Assembly: GCF_020035535.1 (NCBI RefSeq)
Contig: NZ_CP083350.1
Location: 2,676,501-2,740,500 of the forward strand
Source: Ensifer adhaerens
Lineage (GTDB): Bacteria; Pseudomonadota; Alphaproteobacteria; Rhizobiales; Rhizobiaceae
Reading direction: 5' to 3'
Length of the DNA stretch: 64,000 nt
Within the stretch, counting starts at the first letter, position 1. The number at the start of each line of letters is the position of its first letter. A model generated the notes under the pieces. The model was given only the letters and a program-made list of their open reading frames with translations, did not search any database and was not told where the DNA came from. Shown here in pieces: positions 17,694 through 25,460 of the stretch. A program made the position numbers and the translations under genes.

Positions 17694-18089
17694 CTAAAGT
17701 GCCTGCAGCAATTCCTTCAGCTTTGCGGTGTCTTCCACCCCGAGCTTCGCCTCGATCTTGTCCTGGGCGCCCTGCCAGAGCGGCGCCCCGTCCTGCAGGA
17801 TGTTTCGCCCATTGTCGGTCAGCTCGACGACAGCCTCCCTCTGGTCAGCGCCGGCGCCGGTTGCGACGAGATCCATGCTCTCCAGCACCTTGATGTTGCG
17901 GCTGACCGTTGAGCGCTCCAGTTCGGTCTGGCGGCCGAGTTCGGTGATCGAGATCGGCTGGCCGCGTTCAATGTGCCGAAGCAGGCTGAACTGGGCGACA
18001 TTGATGCCAATCGGTTCCAGAGCGTCGTCGTAGAGTGACGACAGCTTGCGAGAGGCCTTGCGCAGGAGAATGCAATAGCAACGAGACAT
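17694..18089 (-). CDS. MarR-family transcriptional regulator
   Basis: A 131-aa winged-helix regulator (from MSRCYC). The recognition helix region ISITELGRQTELERSTVSRN (about 45-64) and wing DQREAVVELTDNGR are typical of MarR. ATG 18089 is preferred over the in-frame TTG at 18110, because the region between them forms a near-perfect palindrome that looks like an operator. It probably represses itself and the MFS gene downstream. Confidence 0.88.
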   Translation of the reverse strand: MSRCYCILLRKASRKLSSLYDDALEPIGINVAQFSLLRHIERGQPISITELGRQTELERSTVSRNIKVLESMDLVATGAGADQREAVVELTDNGRNILQDGAPLWQGAQDKIEAKLGVEDTAKLKELLQAL

Positions 18090-18092
18090 GAA

Positions 18093-18108
18093 GCGTGCAT
18101 ATACACGC
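18093..18108. promoter_or_regulatory. Candidate MarR operator
   Basis: GCGTGCATATACACGC is a 16-bp palindrome with 14 matching positions, lying just 4-19 bp upstream of the MarR start codon, where bound repressor would block the ribosome site or early elongation. The size and AT-rich centre suit MarR-family operators. Confidence 0.6.
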
Positions 18109-18254
18109 AAATAGATGACGTCAAGTATTCGAGGTGACCGGAGCTGCAGACGAGCGCCTTCACGGGCGCCTGCGAAAACTTGATTCTCGGGAGGAGACGG
18201 CAGAAACGCGCCTGCGCGCCGCGCTAATGACAGGCTTGTCGAACTTGCCGAGCG

Positions 18255-18776
18255 TCAGTCGACGAACGGCTCGAGTTCCTTGTCGAACTCGACCTCGACG
18301 ACATTGTTGAAGAGGGCGGTCGCGACCATGATGCCGGAGAAGGCGACGAGATCGACCAGCGCCTTGGCGTCGTAACGCGCCTTCAGCCCGGTCCAGATTT
18401 CCTCCGGGACGGCATTGCTGTCGGCGACGATGGCGCGACCAAAATCGATCAGCCGCTGTTCGTCTTCGCTCGGCACGACGGTGTGAAAATCGATGCCGGC
18501 ATTGGCGAAGGCACGGCGGAAGAAGCCCATGGCAATAGGGGACTTCATGGCCTCGGAAATGGAATGGGAGAGGAACCAGATCTCCCGATCGTCGAGCGCT
18601 GGGCGCAATTCCTCGCGCAGCGTGAACCATTCGGCGTAGATGCGGTGTGCAACCGGCGAATGCAGCAGCGTGCGCTTCATGTTGGTCATGCGGCCACGCA
18701 CGCGGACCTCCTCGTCATGGGCGGCGCGGATATCGTCGGAAGCGGTGTCGTAGTCGATCTGCGGGATATGGCTCAT
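18255..18776 (-). CDS. Carboxymuconolactone decarboxylase/AhpD-like protein
   Basis: A 173-aa all-helical protein of the CMD/AhpD superfamily (MSHIPQIDYDTASDDIRAAH start, HSPVAHRIYAEWFTLREEL, FSGIMVATALFNN). It lacks the CxxC pair that AhpD uses for alkylhydroperoxidase activity; around the expected site it reads EIWFLSHSISEAM. The catalytic activity is therefore doubtful, or of another type. ATG 18776 begins the homology. It lies between MarR and Lrp genes on the minus strand, with no clear operon partner. Confidence 0.75.
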   Translation of the reverse strand: MSHIPQIDYDTASDDIRAAHDEEVRVRGRMTNMKRTLLHSPVAHRIYAEWFTLREELRPALDDREIWFLSHSISEAMKSPIAMGFFRRAFANAGIDFHTVVPSEDEQRLIDFGRAIVADSNAVPEEIWTGLKARYDAKALVDLVAFSGIMVATALFNNVVEVEFDKELEPFVD

Positions 18777-18827
18777 GGTCATGCCTGTCTTGGTCGCGCG
18801 CAAGGGGCGCAAACGATGGTGGTAGCG

Positions 18828-19253
18828 TTAGACGGTGCTGAGCAGGATGCTCGTTTCGCTGTTCGAGACGCCTTCGACGTCGCGCACTTCGCGCAGGATG
18901 CGGTCGAAATCGCTGAGGCTGTTGGCGCGGATTTCGGCGACCAGATCCCAGCCGCCGTTGGTCGTATGAAGCGCGTAAAGTTCCGGTAGGCCGCGCAGGT
19001 ATTTGATGACCTTGGTGGTGTTGCGGCCGCTGACTTCGATCATCATGATCGCACGGATGGCGCGATCGTCATAATCCTGCCGCACGCGCAGCGTGAAGCC
19101 AAGAACCGCGCCGCTTTCGAGCAGCCGGTCGATGCGCGTCTGCACGGTGGCGCGGGAGATGCCGAGCACGGTGGCGATCTTGGAGTAGGGCGCGCGGCCG
19201 TCTTCTCGCAGGAGCGAGATGAGCTGGTGATCGAGTTCGTCGAAGATATGCAT
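18828..19253 (-). CDS. Lrp/AsnC-family regulator
   Basis: A 141-aa regulator with an N-terminal AsnC helix-turn-helix (LDHQLISLLREDGRAPYSKI, GISRATVQTRIDRL, about 7-50) and a C-terminal RAM/ligand-binding fold (about 65-140). It is transcribed away from the ornithine cyclodeaminase gene, sharing a 128-bp control region. By analogy with Lrp-type activators of arginine and proline catabolism (for example PutR and OccR-like settings), it likely responds to an amino acid of this pathway and controls the plus-strand operon. Confidence 0.9.
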   Translation of the reverse strand: MHIFDELDHQLISLLREDGRAPYSKIATVLGISRATVQTRIDRLLESGAVLGFTLRVRQDYDDRAIRAIMMIEVSGRNTTKVIKYLRGLPELYALHTTNGGWDLVAEIRANSLSDFDRILREVRDVEGVSNSETSILLSTV

Positions 19254-19381
19254 GAATATTGTATAGTACGACTGCGCAAATTGCTCAATAAGCTGTTGCA
19301 GATTAGGCAGGTTTAAAATTTCAACTCACTTCTTGCTTGTCTAGTCTGACTCCATCGAATTTCTCCGATGGAGTTTTTAAC
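19254..19381. promoter_or_regulatory. Divergent control region of lrp and the ornithine cyclodeaminase operon
   Basis: This 128-bp gap is AT-rich near both genes. It contains GCAAATTGC (19276-19284, perfect odd palindrome) and AATATTGTATA next to the lrp start, which are plausible Lrp-family contacts. GATGGAG at about 19368 is the ribosome site of the plus-strand gene. Confidence 0.45.
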
Positions 19382-20428
19382 GTGGTTCAGTATGTCGGTG
19401 TCGGCAACGTAATCGAGCTGGTCAAATCGATCGGCATTGAGACGTTTCTTGTAGGTCTTGCGGAATATATCGAGGATGATTTCCGTCGGTGGAACTCATT
19501 CGAGAAAACCCCGCGGCTCGCCAGCCATTCGAAGACCGGCGTCATCGAACTGATGCCGACCTCGGACGGCGAGCACTACGGCTTCGAATACGTCAACGGC
19601 CACCCGAAGAACCCGAATGTGGGCCTGCAGACCGTGACCGCCTTCGGCGTTCTCTCCGATGTCAGCACGGGCTACCCCTGTCTCGTTTCCGAGATGACGA
19701 TCATGACAGGTCTTCGCACGGCGGCCACGTCGGCGCTCGCGGCAAAGTACCTCGCTCGTCCCGACGCCCGCTCGATGGCGATCATCGGTCTCGGTGCCCA
19801 GTCGGAGTTCCAGGCGCTCGCCTTCCGCGCTCTGCTCGGCGTCAAGCGCCTGCAGGTCTTCGACATCGATTCAGAAGCCGCTGACAAGTTCTGCAACAAC
19901 CTCGCCGATATGGACTTCGACATTGTCGTCGCCGCGACCGCCGAGGAAGCCGTATCAGGCGCCGACATCATCACGACCGTCACGGCCGACAAGCGCAACG
20001 CCACGATCCTCTCCGACAACATGGTCGGCGCCGGCGTGCACATCAATGCCGTCGGTGGCGACTGCCCCGGGAAGACGGAACTCCAAGGCGATATCCTGCG
20101 CCGCGCCGACGTTTTCGTCGAATACCCGGAACAGACCCGTATCGAAGGCGAGATCCAGCAGATGGCGCCGGACTTCCCGGTCACCGAACTCTGGCAGGTT
20201 ATCGCCGGCGAGGCCGAAGGCCGTCGCAGCAACGGACAGATCACCATCTTCGATTCCGTCGGTTTCGCGACGGAAGACTTCTCCGCGCTACGCTTCCTGC
20301 GCGACAAGATCCAGGGCACGGCGTTCTACACGGAACTCGACCTGACGACGCAGCCGGAGCACCCGCGCGATCTCTATGGTCTGTTCCGGCAACAGCCGGC
20401 AACCCCTGTCGAGTGGAGCGCTGCGTAA
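19382..20428 (+). CDS. ocd: Ornithine cyclodeaminase family protein
   Basis: This NAD+-dependent enzyme of the OCD/mu-crystallin family converts L-ornithine to L-proline and ammonia. The 348-aa protein has the family N-terminal substrate domain (KTGVIELMPTSDGEHYGFEYVNGHP) and a Rossmann segment (MAIIGLGAQSEFQALAF), followed by NAVGGDCPGKTEL near the active site. GTG 19382 is chosen because GGAG lies 8 bp before it. It heads a same-direction run of eight genes: two guanidino hydrolases, a four-gene ABC transporter and an M20 hydrolase. The next start codon is 1 bp after its stop. Ornithine made by the next enzyme would feed it. Confidence 0.88.
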   Translation: MVQYVGVGNVIELVKSIGIETFLVGLAEYIEDDFRRWNSFEKTPRLASHSKTGVIELMPTSDGEHYGFEYVNGHPKNPNVGLQTVTAFGVLSDVSTGYPCLVSEMTIMTGLRTAATSALAAKYLARPDARSMAIIGLGAQSEFQALAFRALLGVKRLQVFDIDSEAADKFCNNLADMDFDIVVAATAEEAVSGADIITTVTADKRNATILSDNMVGAGVHINAVGGDCPGKTELQGDILRRADVFVEYPEQTRIEGEIQQMAPDFPVTELWQVIAGEAEGRRSNGQITIFDSVGFATEDFSALRFLRDKIQGTAFYTELDLTTQPEHPRDLYGLFRQQPATPVEWSAA

Positions 20429-20429
20429 C

Positions 20430-21401
20430 ATGAAGAGACTGTCCGTACAGGCGCCGAAGGGCGTCGTGATGATCCGTCCGCACCATTTCGGCCCGAACCC
20501 GATGACGGCCAAGGACAACGCCTTCCAGGCAACCGACGCGGCACGGCAGCCGTCGGCAATCGCTAAGGCCGCCTTTGACGAAGTCAGCCGCATGGCTGAC
20601 GGGCTCGCGGGCGCCGGCGTTGCCGTTCACCTCTTCGAAGACGAAACCACGACCCGTCCCGACTCTGTCTTCCCGAACAACTGGTTCTCGACCCATTCGG
20701 GTGGCCACGTCGCGATCTATCCGATGTACTCGGAAAGCCGCCAGAGCGAGCGCCGCTCCGACATCATCGAGATGCTGAAGAACGAGTATCGCGTTCAAGA
20801 CGTGATCGACTATTCCGGTCTCGAAAAGGACGGCGTTTATCTGGAAGGCACCGGCGCCATGGTGCTCGACCATATCGGTCGTGTCGCCTATGCCGCCCGC
20901 TCCAACCGCACCAACGAAGTGGCGCTGGAACGCTTCTGCACCCACTTCAACTTCGAACCGATGATCTTCGGTGCGGTCGATCGCCAGGGCAATTCGATCT
21001 ACCACACCAACGTGCTGATGTGCATCGGCACGGAGTTTGCGCTGATCGGTACAAGCATGATCCCGGATGCGGCGCGCCGCCAGGAAATCTGCGCGCGTCT
21101 CGAGGAAACCGGGCGCCAGGTCATCGATCTCACGCTCGACCAGATCGAGAACTTCGCCGGCAATGCCATCGAACTCGATGGTGTCGACGGCCGCGTCGTC
21201 GTCATGTCCGCCCGTGCACTCGCCTCGCTCCGCGCGGATCAGGTCAAGGCGCTCGAAGCCTCTGCCCGTGTTCTCGCCTTCGACGTTCCGACCATCGAGC
21301 TCGCCGGCGGTTCCGTGCGTTGCATGCTGGCCGGGGTTCACTTGTCACGTCGGGAAAACGTGAACAAGCAAGCGCTTTACGCCGCCATGTCCGATCGATA
21401 G
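20430..21401 (+). CDS. Guanidino-modifying superfamily hydrolase, CtlX-like (probable citrulline ureidase)
   Basis: A 323-aa cytoplasmic hydrolase of the pentein (amidinotransferase) fold. The catalytic triad-like residues are visible: PDSVFPNNWFSTH (acidic pair region), His in IYHTNVLMCIG and the nucleophile Cys in GGSVRCMLAGVH near the C-terminus. The whole pattern matches the CtlX/citrulline-utilisation family, which converts citrulline to ornithine with release of ammonia and CO2. It stands between ornithine cyclodeaminase (1 bp upstream) and a DDAH-like gene (31 bp downstream), exactly the order expected for a path to proline. Arginine deiminase activity is the main alternative. Confidence 0.78.
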   Translation: MKRLSVQAPKGVVMIRPHHFGPNPMTAKDNAFQATDAARQPSAIAKAAFDEVSRMADGLAGAGVAVHLFEDETTTRPDSVFPNNWFSTHSGGHVAIYPMYSESRQSERRSDIIEMLKNEYRVQDVIDYSGLEKDGVYLEGTGAMVLDHIGRVAYAARSNRTNEVALERFCTHFNFEPMIFGAVDRQGNSIYHTNVLMCIGTEFALIGTSMIPDAARRQEICARLEETGRQVIDLTLDQIENFAGNAIELDGVDGRVVVMSARALASLRADQVKALEASARVLAFDVPTIELAGGSVRCMLAGVHLSRRENVNKQALYAAMSDR

Positions 21402-21432
21402 AAGCACCTCATCCAAGCCAAAGGTACTACAA

Positions 21433-22236
21433 ATGTCGCAGTCACGCCCCGTCTACCAGTTCAACAACATCATCGTCCGCACCCCGTCGAAGTCGGTCGT
21501 CAACGGCCTTCGCGCCGATGACCGCGGCAACCCCACCTTCGAAGGTGTGAAGGCCGAGCACGATGCCTATATCGCGGCGATGAAGGACGCAGGCGTGAAG
21601 GTGACGGTCTTGCCGGCGCTCGAAGCCTTCCCGGACTCGATCTTCGTCGAAGATCCGGCGCTGGTCTTCACCGAAGGTGCGATCCTGCTGCGCCCGGGTG
21701 CCGAGACGCGCGTCAAGGAAACCCCGGAAATCGAACCGACGCTGCGCGCCATGTTCGAAACAGTGCTCGACCTGCCGGGCGAAGGCTTTGCAGATGGCGG
21801 CGACGTGCTGACCACACGCGAAAGCGTGATGATCGGCCTCTCGGCCCGCACCAACAAGGTTGGCGCCGAAGCCCTCCAGGCTTGCCTGACCAAGCTTGGC
21901 CGCAAGAGCGAGATCGTTGCGACGCCGGAAGGCGTGCTGCACTTCAAGACCGACTGCTCGCTGCTCGACGACGAGACCGTGCTTTCGACTGCGCGCCTCG
22001 CCAAGTCGGGTGCCTTCGAACGCTTCAAGCAGGTGATCATTCCTGAAGGCGAAGAGCCGGCGGCCAATGCGTTGCGCGTCAATGACGTCGTTATGGTCGG
22101 TTCCGACTTCCCGCGCACGATCGAGATGCTCGACAAGCTCGGTTACAAGGTCGTGCCGATGAAAACGACGGAGATCGGCAAGATCGACGCGGGTCTTTCC
22201 TGCATGTCGCTGCGCTGGTTCAGCAACACGCTCTGA
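21433..22236 (+). CDS. Dimethylarginine dimethylaminohydrolase-like protein (DDAH family)
   Basis: A 267-aa pentein-fold hydrolase. It carries the DDAH substrate-site segment PDSIFVEDPALVFTEGAILL, the GEGFADGGDVL strand, the catalytic His in LHFKTDCSLLDD and the nucleophile Cys in DAGLSCMSLRW near the end. DDAH enzymes hydrolyse N-omega-methylated arginines to citrulline and methylamines, and some relatives act on arginine or other guanidines. Sitting next to a citrulline-acting relative and an amino-acid transporter, it is a candidate first step in using arginine or methylarginine. The two pentein proteins of this cluster belong to different subfamilies, so this is not a simple duplication. 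Confidence 0.83.
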   Translation: MSQSRPVYQFNNIIVRTPSKSVVNGLRADDRGNPTFEGVKAEHDAYIAAMKDAGVKVTVLPALEAFPDSIFVEDPALVFTEGAILLRPGAETRVKETPEIEPTLRAMFETVLDLPGEGFADGGDVLTTRESVMIGLSARTNKVGAEALQACLTKLGRKSEIVATPEGVLHFKTDCSLLDDETVLSTARLAKSGAFERFKQVIIPEGEEPAANALRVNDVVMVGSDFPRTIEMLDKLGYKVVPMKTTEIGKIDAGLSCMSLRWFSNTL

Positions 22237-22264
22237 TCCGACGCAATCCCCGAGGAGGAACATT

Positions 22265-23065
22265 ATGAAGACGTTGAAGACCGCCCTGTTCGCAGGGATC
22301 GCCCTTTCCATGGCTGCTGGCAGCGCGCTGGCCGAGGACACGCTGCGGCTCGGCATGACGCCGGAGCCCTACATGCCGTTCACTCAGGTCAATGCCGGCG
22401 GCGAATGGGAGGGCCTCGAAGCCGACCTTTCTCGCGCGCTCTGCGAGAAGATGGCCGTGAAGTGCGAGATCAGCCAGATGGCCTGGGACGGCCTGATCCC
22501 GTCGCTGAAGGAGAAGAAGGTCGACTTCATCATCGGCGCCTTCTCGATCACCGACGAGCGCCGTCAGGTCGTCGACTTCTCGACGCCCTATTACACCGAA
22601 GGCACGTCTTTCGTCGGCTCCAAGGGTGATACGAGCGAGATCAAGACGACCGATGCTGCCGACGGCTCCGGCAAGATCATTGACCCGGCAAGTGTCGAGG
22701 GCAAGATCATCGGCGTCCAGACTTCGAGCGTACAGTCTGCCTACGTCGCCAAGTACCTGACGGGCGCCGAAGCCAAGAGCTACGACACCGCCGACAACTC
22801 GGTTGCCGACCTCATCGCCGGCCGCGTCGACTACGTGCTGATCCCCGACCTCTACATCCAGACGTTCCTGAAGACGCCTGAAGGTGCCGACTACGAGGTC
22901 AAGGTCGAAGTTCCGAAGAACGTCACGCTCGGTGAAGGTGTCGCCTATGCTGTGCGCAAGGGCGATGCAGCGACCCTCGAGAAGGTCAACGCCGGTCTTG
23001 CCGCCCTGGAAAAGGACGGCACGACTAAGTCGCTTGTCGACAAGTGGATCTTCGGCAAGAAGTAA
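22265..23065 (+). CDS. Periplasmic amino-acid-binding protein (SBP family 3)
   Basis: A 266-aa solute receptor for a polar amino-acid ABC importer. The signal peptide ends at GSALA-EDTL (about residue 22), followed by SBP_bac_3 segments: GMTPEPYMPFTQVNAGGEWE, EKMAVKCEISQMAWDGLIPS, IGAFSITDERRQVVDFSTPY. The last of these carries the Arg that binds the ligand carboxylate. GAGGAGG precedes the ATG. Gene context points to arginine, citrulline or a methylated arginine as ligand. A 10-bp hairpin follows before the permease genes. Confidence 0.92.
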   Translation: MKTLKTALFAGIALSMAAGSALAEDTLRLGMTPEPYMPFTQVNAGGEWEGLEADLSRALCEKMAVKCEISQMAWDGLIPSLKEKKVDFIIGAFSITDERRQVVDFSTPYYTEGTSFVGSKGDTSEIKTTDAADGSGKIIDPASVEGKIIGVQTSSVQSAYVAKYLTGAEAKSYDTADNSVADLIAGRVDYVLIPDLYIQTFLKTPEGADYEVKVEVPKNVTLGEGVAYAVRKGDAATLEKVNAGLAALEKDGTTKSLVDKWIFGKK

Positions 23066-23077
23066 TCTGCACTTGAA

Positions 23078-23111
23078 GGGCGGCGGCCGGCTTGTTGCTT
23101 TGCCGCCGCCC
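23078..23111 (+). terminator. Hairpin between binding-protein and permease genes
   Basis: Perfect 10-bp arms GGGCGGCGGC (23078-23087) and GCCGCCGCCC (23102-23111), 13 bp after the binding-protein stop. Being inside an operon without a U-tract, it more likely protects the upstream mRNA or attenuates the downstream genes than fully terminates. Confidence 0.65.
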
Positions 23112-23234
23112 TCGATCGCCAACCGGGCCGTAGCGCCGGGGCATTCTTGCAGCTATTGCGACGACGCCCTTGCCCGCCATGACAGGACGGGCGGCGCTCC
23201 GGGCTGGCAAAAAATCGGGAACAGGTAACGACGG

Positions 23235-23948
23235 ATGGACTATTACTGGCAATTGCTTGCCTGGGGCGGCGAGGGCTGGGGCGACGATTTCGCCTGGGGC
23301 CTGGTGATGACCTTGCAGGTGTCCGTGGTCGCCTATGCGGTCGCGGTTCTCTTCGGCTTCTTGGGCGCTGCCGGCAAGCTGTCGAAGCACCGCTTCCCGC
23401 GGTTCCTTGCCGAAATCTACACGACCGTCGTCCGCTCCCTTCCCGAGTTGCTGGTCATTCTGCTTCTCTATTTCTCGGTCGCCAGCGGCGCCGAACGGCT
23501 CTTGAAACACTTCGGCCTGGTGGCTGAAACCTTCCAGTTCAGCTCTTTCTGGGCAGCGATTATCGCGCTTGCCTTCGTCTCCGGCGCCTTCATGACCGAA
23601 GTGCTGCGCTCCGCCTTCCTTTCCGTGCCTCCCGGCCAGATCGAGGCGGCGGTTTCGATCGGCATGCCCCGTCGCAAGGTCTTCATCCGCATCATCTTCC
23701 CGCAGATGATGCGTCATGCCGTACCGGGCATGGGCAATCTCTGGCTGTCGATCACCAAGGAAAGCGCCATCATCAGCGTGCTCGGCTCCTTCAGCGAGCT
23801 GCTCTACACTGGCTACAGGGCCGCTGCCGGCACCAAGCAGTACATCTTCTTCTACGGGCTGACGGCCATCCTGTTCCTGGCGATCACGCTCGTCTCCGTG
23901 CTGGTGATCGCCCAGATCGAACGCCGCCTCAACCGGGGGCACCACTGA
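23235..23948 (+). CDS. Polar amino-acid ABC transporter permease (HisQ type)
   Basis: An inner-membrane permease of 237 aa with about five spans and the EAA-like loop SVPPGQIEAAVSIGMPRRKVF (about 130-150) that contacts the ATPase. FAWGLVMTLQVSVVAYAVAV forms the first membrane span. Preceded by a 169-bp gap with a hairpin; the ribosome site GGAACAGG stands before ATG 23235. Its stop overlaps the next permease start by 1 bp. Confidence 0.92.
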   Translation: MDYYWQLLAWGGEGWGDDFAWGLVMTLQVSVVAYAVAVLFGFLGAAGKLSKHRFPRFLAEIYTTVVRSLPELLVILLLYFSVASGAERLLKHFGLVAETFQFSSFWAAIIALAFVSGAFMTEVLRSAFLSVPPGQIEAAVSIGMPRRKVFIRIIFPQMMRHAVPGMGNLWLSITKESAIISVLGSFSELLYTGYRAAAGTKQYIFFYGLTAILFLAITLVSVLVIAQIERRLNRGHH

Positions 23949-24649
23949 TGGATACGTTCTTCAACGTCATCGGCTTTCTGCCGGCGCTGATCAAGGCGAC
24001 CCCGCTGACGCTGCTTTTGACAGCTGTCGCCGGCGTCTTCGGCCTCGTCATCGGCACGCTCGTGGCGCTTGCCCGGCTTTCCGGTCGCCGTGTGCTCTCG
24101 GTTCCGGCCTATGTCTTCACCTTCGCCTTCCGTGGCACGCCGCTGCTCGTGCAGATCTACCTGATCTATTACGGTCTCGGACAAATCCTGCCCGGCACCT
24201 GGGTACGCCACAGCTTCCTCTGGCCGTATCTGCGTGACGGCCTGTGGTATGCGATCTTCGCGCTCAGCCTCAACCAGGCATCCTATAATGCCGAGGTCAT
24301 CCGTGGCGCGATCAAGGCGGTCCCGCGCGGCCAGATCGAAGCGGCGAAATCGATCGGCATGCGCTCGTCGATGATTCTCCGCCGCATCACCCTGCCGCAG
24401 GCGTTCCGCTCCTGCCTGCCGGTGCTGACGGGCGATCTGATCATCCTGTTGAAGACGACGTCTCTGGCCTCGACGATCACGATCCTTGAGGTCATGGGCA
24501 CCGCCCGCATGCTGCAACGCCAGTCGCTTTTGATCTTTGAACCGTTGATCGCCGCCGGCATCATCTATTTCACCGTCGTCTTCATCCTGACGCGCATCAT
24601 GGGTGTCGTCGAGAAGCGGCTCACCCGCTACCGCACGGCGAAGGCCTAA
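23948..24649 (+). CDS. Polar amino-acid ABC transporter permease (HisM type)
   Basis: An inner-membrane permease of 233 aa, partner of the HisQ-type protein. It shows TPLTLLLTAVAGVFGLVIGT as first span, the FRGTPLLVQIYLIYYGLGQ segment typical of the family, and the EAA loop VPRGQIEAAKSIGMRSSMIL (about 120-140). Start codon overlaps the previous stop (TGATG), indicating translational coupling. Confidence 0.92.
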   Translation: MDTFFNVIGFLPALIKATPLTLLLTAVAGVFGLVIGTLVALARLSGRRVLSVPAYVFTFAFRGTPLLVQIYLIYYGLGQILPGTWVRHSFLWPYLRDGLWYAIFALSLNQASYNAEVIRGAIKAVPRGQIEAAKSIGMRSSMILRRITLPQAFRSCLPVLTGDLIILLKTTSLASTITILEVMGTARMLQRQSLLIFEPLIAAGIIYFTVVFILTRIMGVVEKRLTRYRTAKA

Positions 24650-24685
24650 AGAGGAGGCGCGCCACGGCGCGCGAGAGGAACGAAC

Positions 24686-25450
24686 ATGGTCGCAACAGCG
24701 CTTTCGGTGAACAACATTCACAAGAGCTTCGGGTCGGTCGAGGTGCTCAAGGGCGTCTCCTTCGAGGCAAAGTCCGGCGATGTCATCTCGCTGATCGGCA
24801 GCAGCGGTTCGGGCAAGAGCACGTTGCTCCGCTGCATCAACTATCTTGAGACGCCGGACGAGGGCCAAATCTCCGTTTCGGGAGAGGTGATCCGCACCGT
24901 CAAGGGCAAGGACGGCAAGTTTCATGCCGCCGACAAGCGGCAGCTCGAGCATATCCGCACCCGGCTCGGCATGGTGTTCCAGAGCTTCAATCTCTGGTCG
25001 CACAAGACCATCCTCGAAAACATCATCGAGGGGCCGATGCATGTGCTCGGCATGGCGAAGAAGGATGCGATCGGTGAGGCCGAACTGCTGATGGAAAAGG
25101 TCGGCATCACCCCGAAGCGCGATCACTATCCGAACCAGCTCTCCGGAGGCCAGCAGCAGCGTGCGGCAATCGCCCGGGCGCTGGCGATGAAGCCCGAGGT
25201 GATGCTCTTCGACGAGCCGACCTCGGCACTCGATCCGGAGCTCGTCAACGAGGTGCTGCTCGTCATCAAGAAGCTCGCCGAAGAGGGCCGCACGATGGTG
25301 ATGGTCACCCATGAAATGTCACTCGCCCGTGATATCTCCAGCGAAGTGATCTTCCTGCACAAGGGGCTGGTCGAAGAGCGCGGCGCGCCAGCGCAGGTGA
25401 TGCGCGACCCGCAATCGGCGCGTCTGCGCCAGTTCCTGCAGATGGCTTGA
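24686..25450 (+). CDS. Polar amino-acid ABC transporter ATP-binding protein (HisP type)
   Basis: A 254-aa ABC ATPase with Walker A GSSGSGKSTLLRCIN, Q-loop MVFQSFNLWSHKT, signature [15 protein letters not shown], Walker B VMLFDEPTSALDPELVNE and H-loop VTHEMS. The DPELV pattern after Walker B is characteristic of polar amino-acid importers. It powers the two permeases upstream. A short GC hairpin lies in the 36-bp gap before it. Confidence 0.94.
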   Translation: MVATALSVNNIHKSFGSVEVLKGVSFEAKSGDVISLIGSSGSGKSTLLRCINYLETPDEGQISVSGEVIRTVKGKDGKFHAADKRQLEHIRTRLGMVFQSFNLWSHKTILENIIEGPMHVLGMAKKDAIGEAELLMEKVGITPKRDHYPNQLSGGQQQRAAIARALAMKPEVMLFDEPTSALDPELVNEVLLVIKKLAEEGRTMVMVTHEMSLARDISSEVIFLHKGLVEERGAPAQVMRDPQSARLRQFLQMA

Positions 25451-25460
25451 GGAGGCCCCG

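Noticed and set aside
18255..18776. Active AhpD alkylhydroperoxidase
   Set aside because: The CxxC pair is absent, so only the fold assignment is kept.
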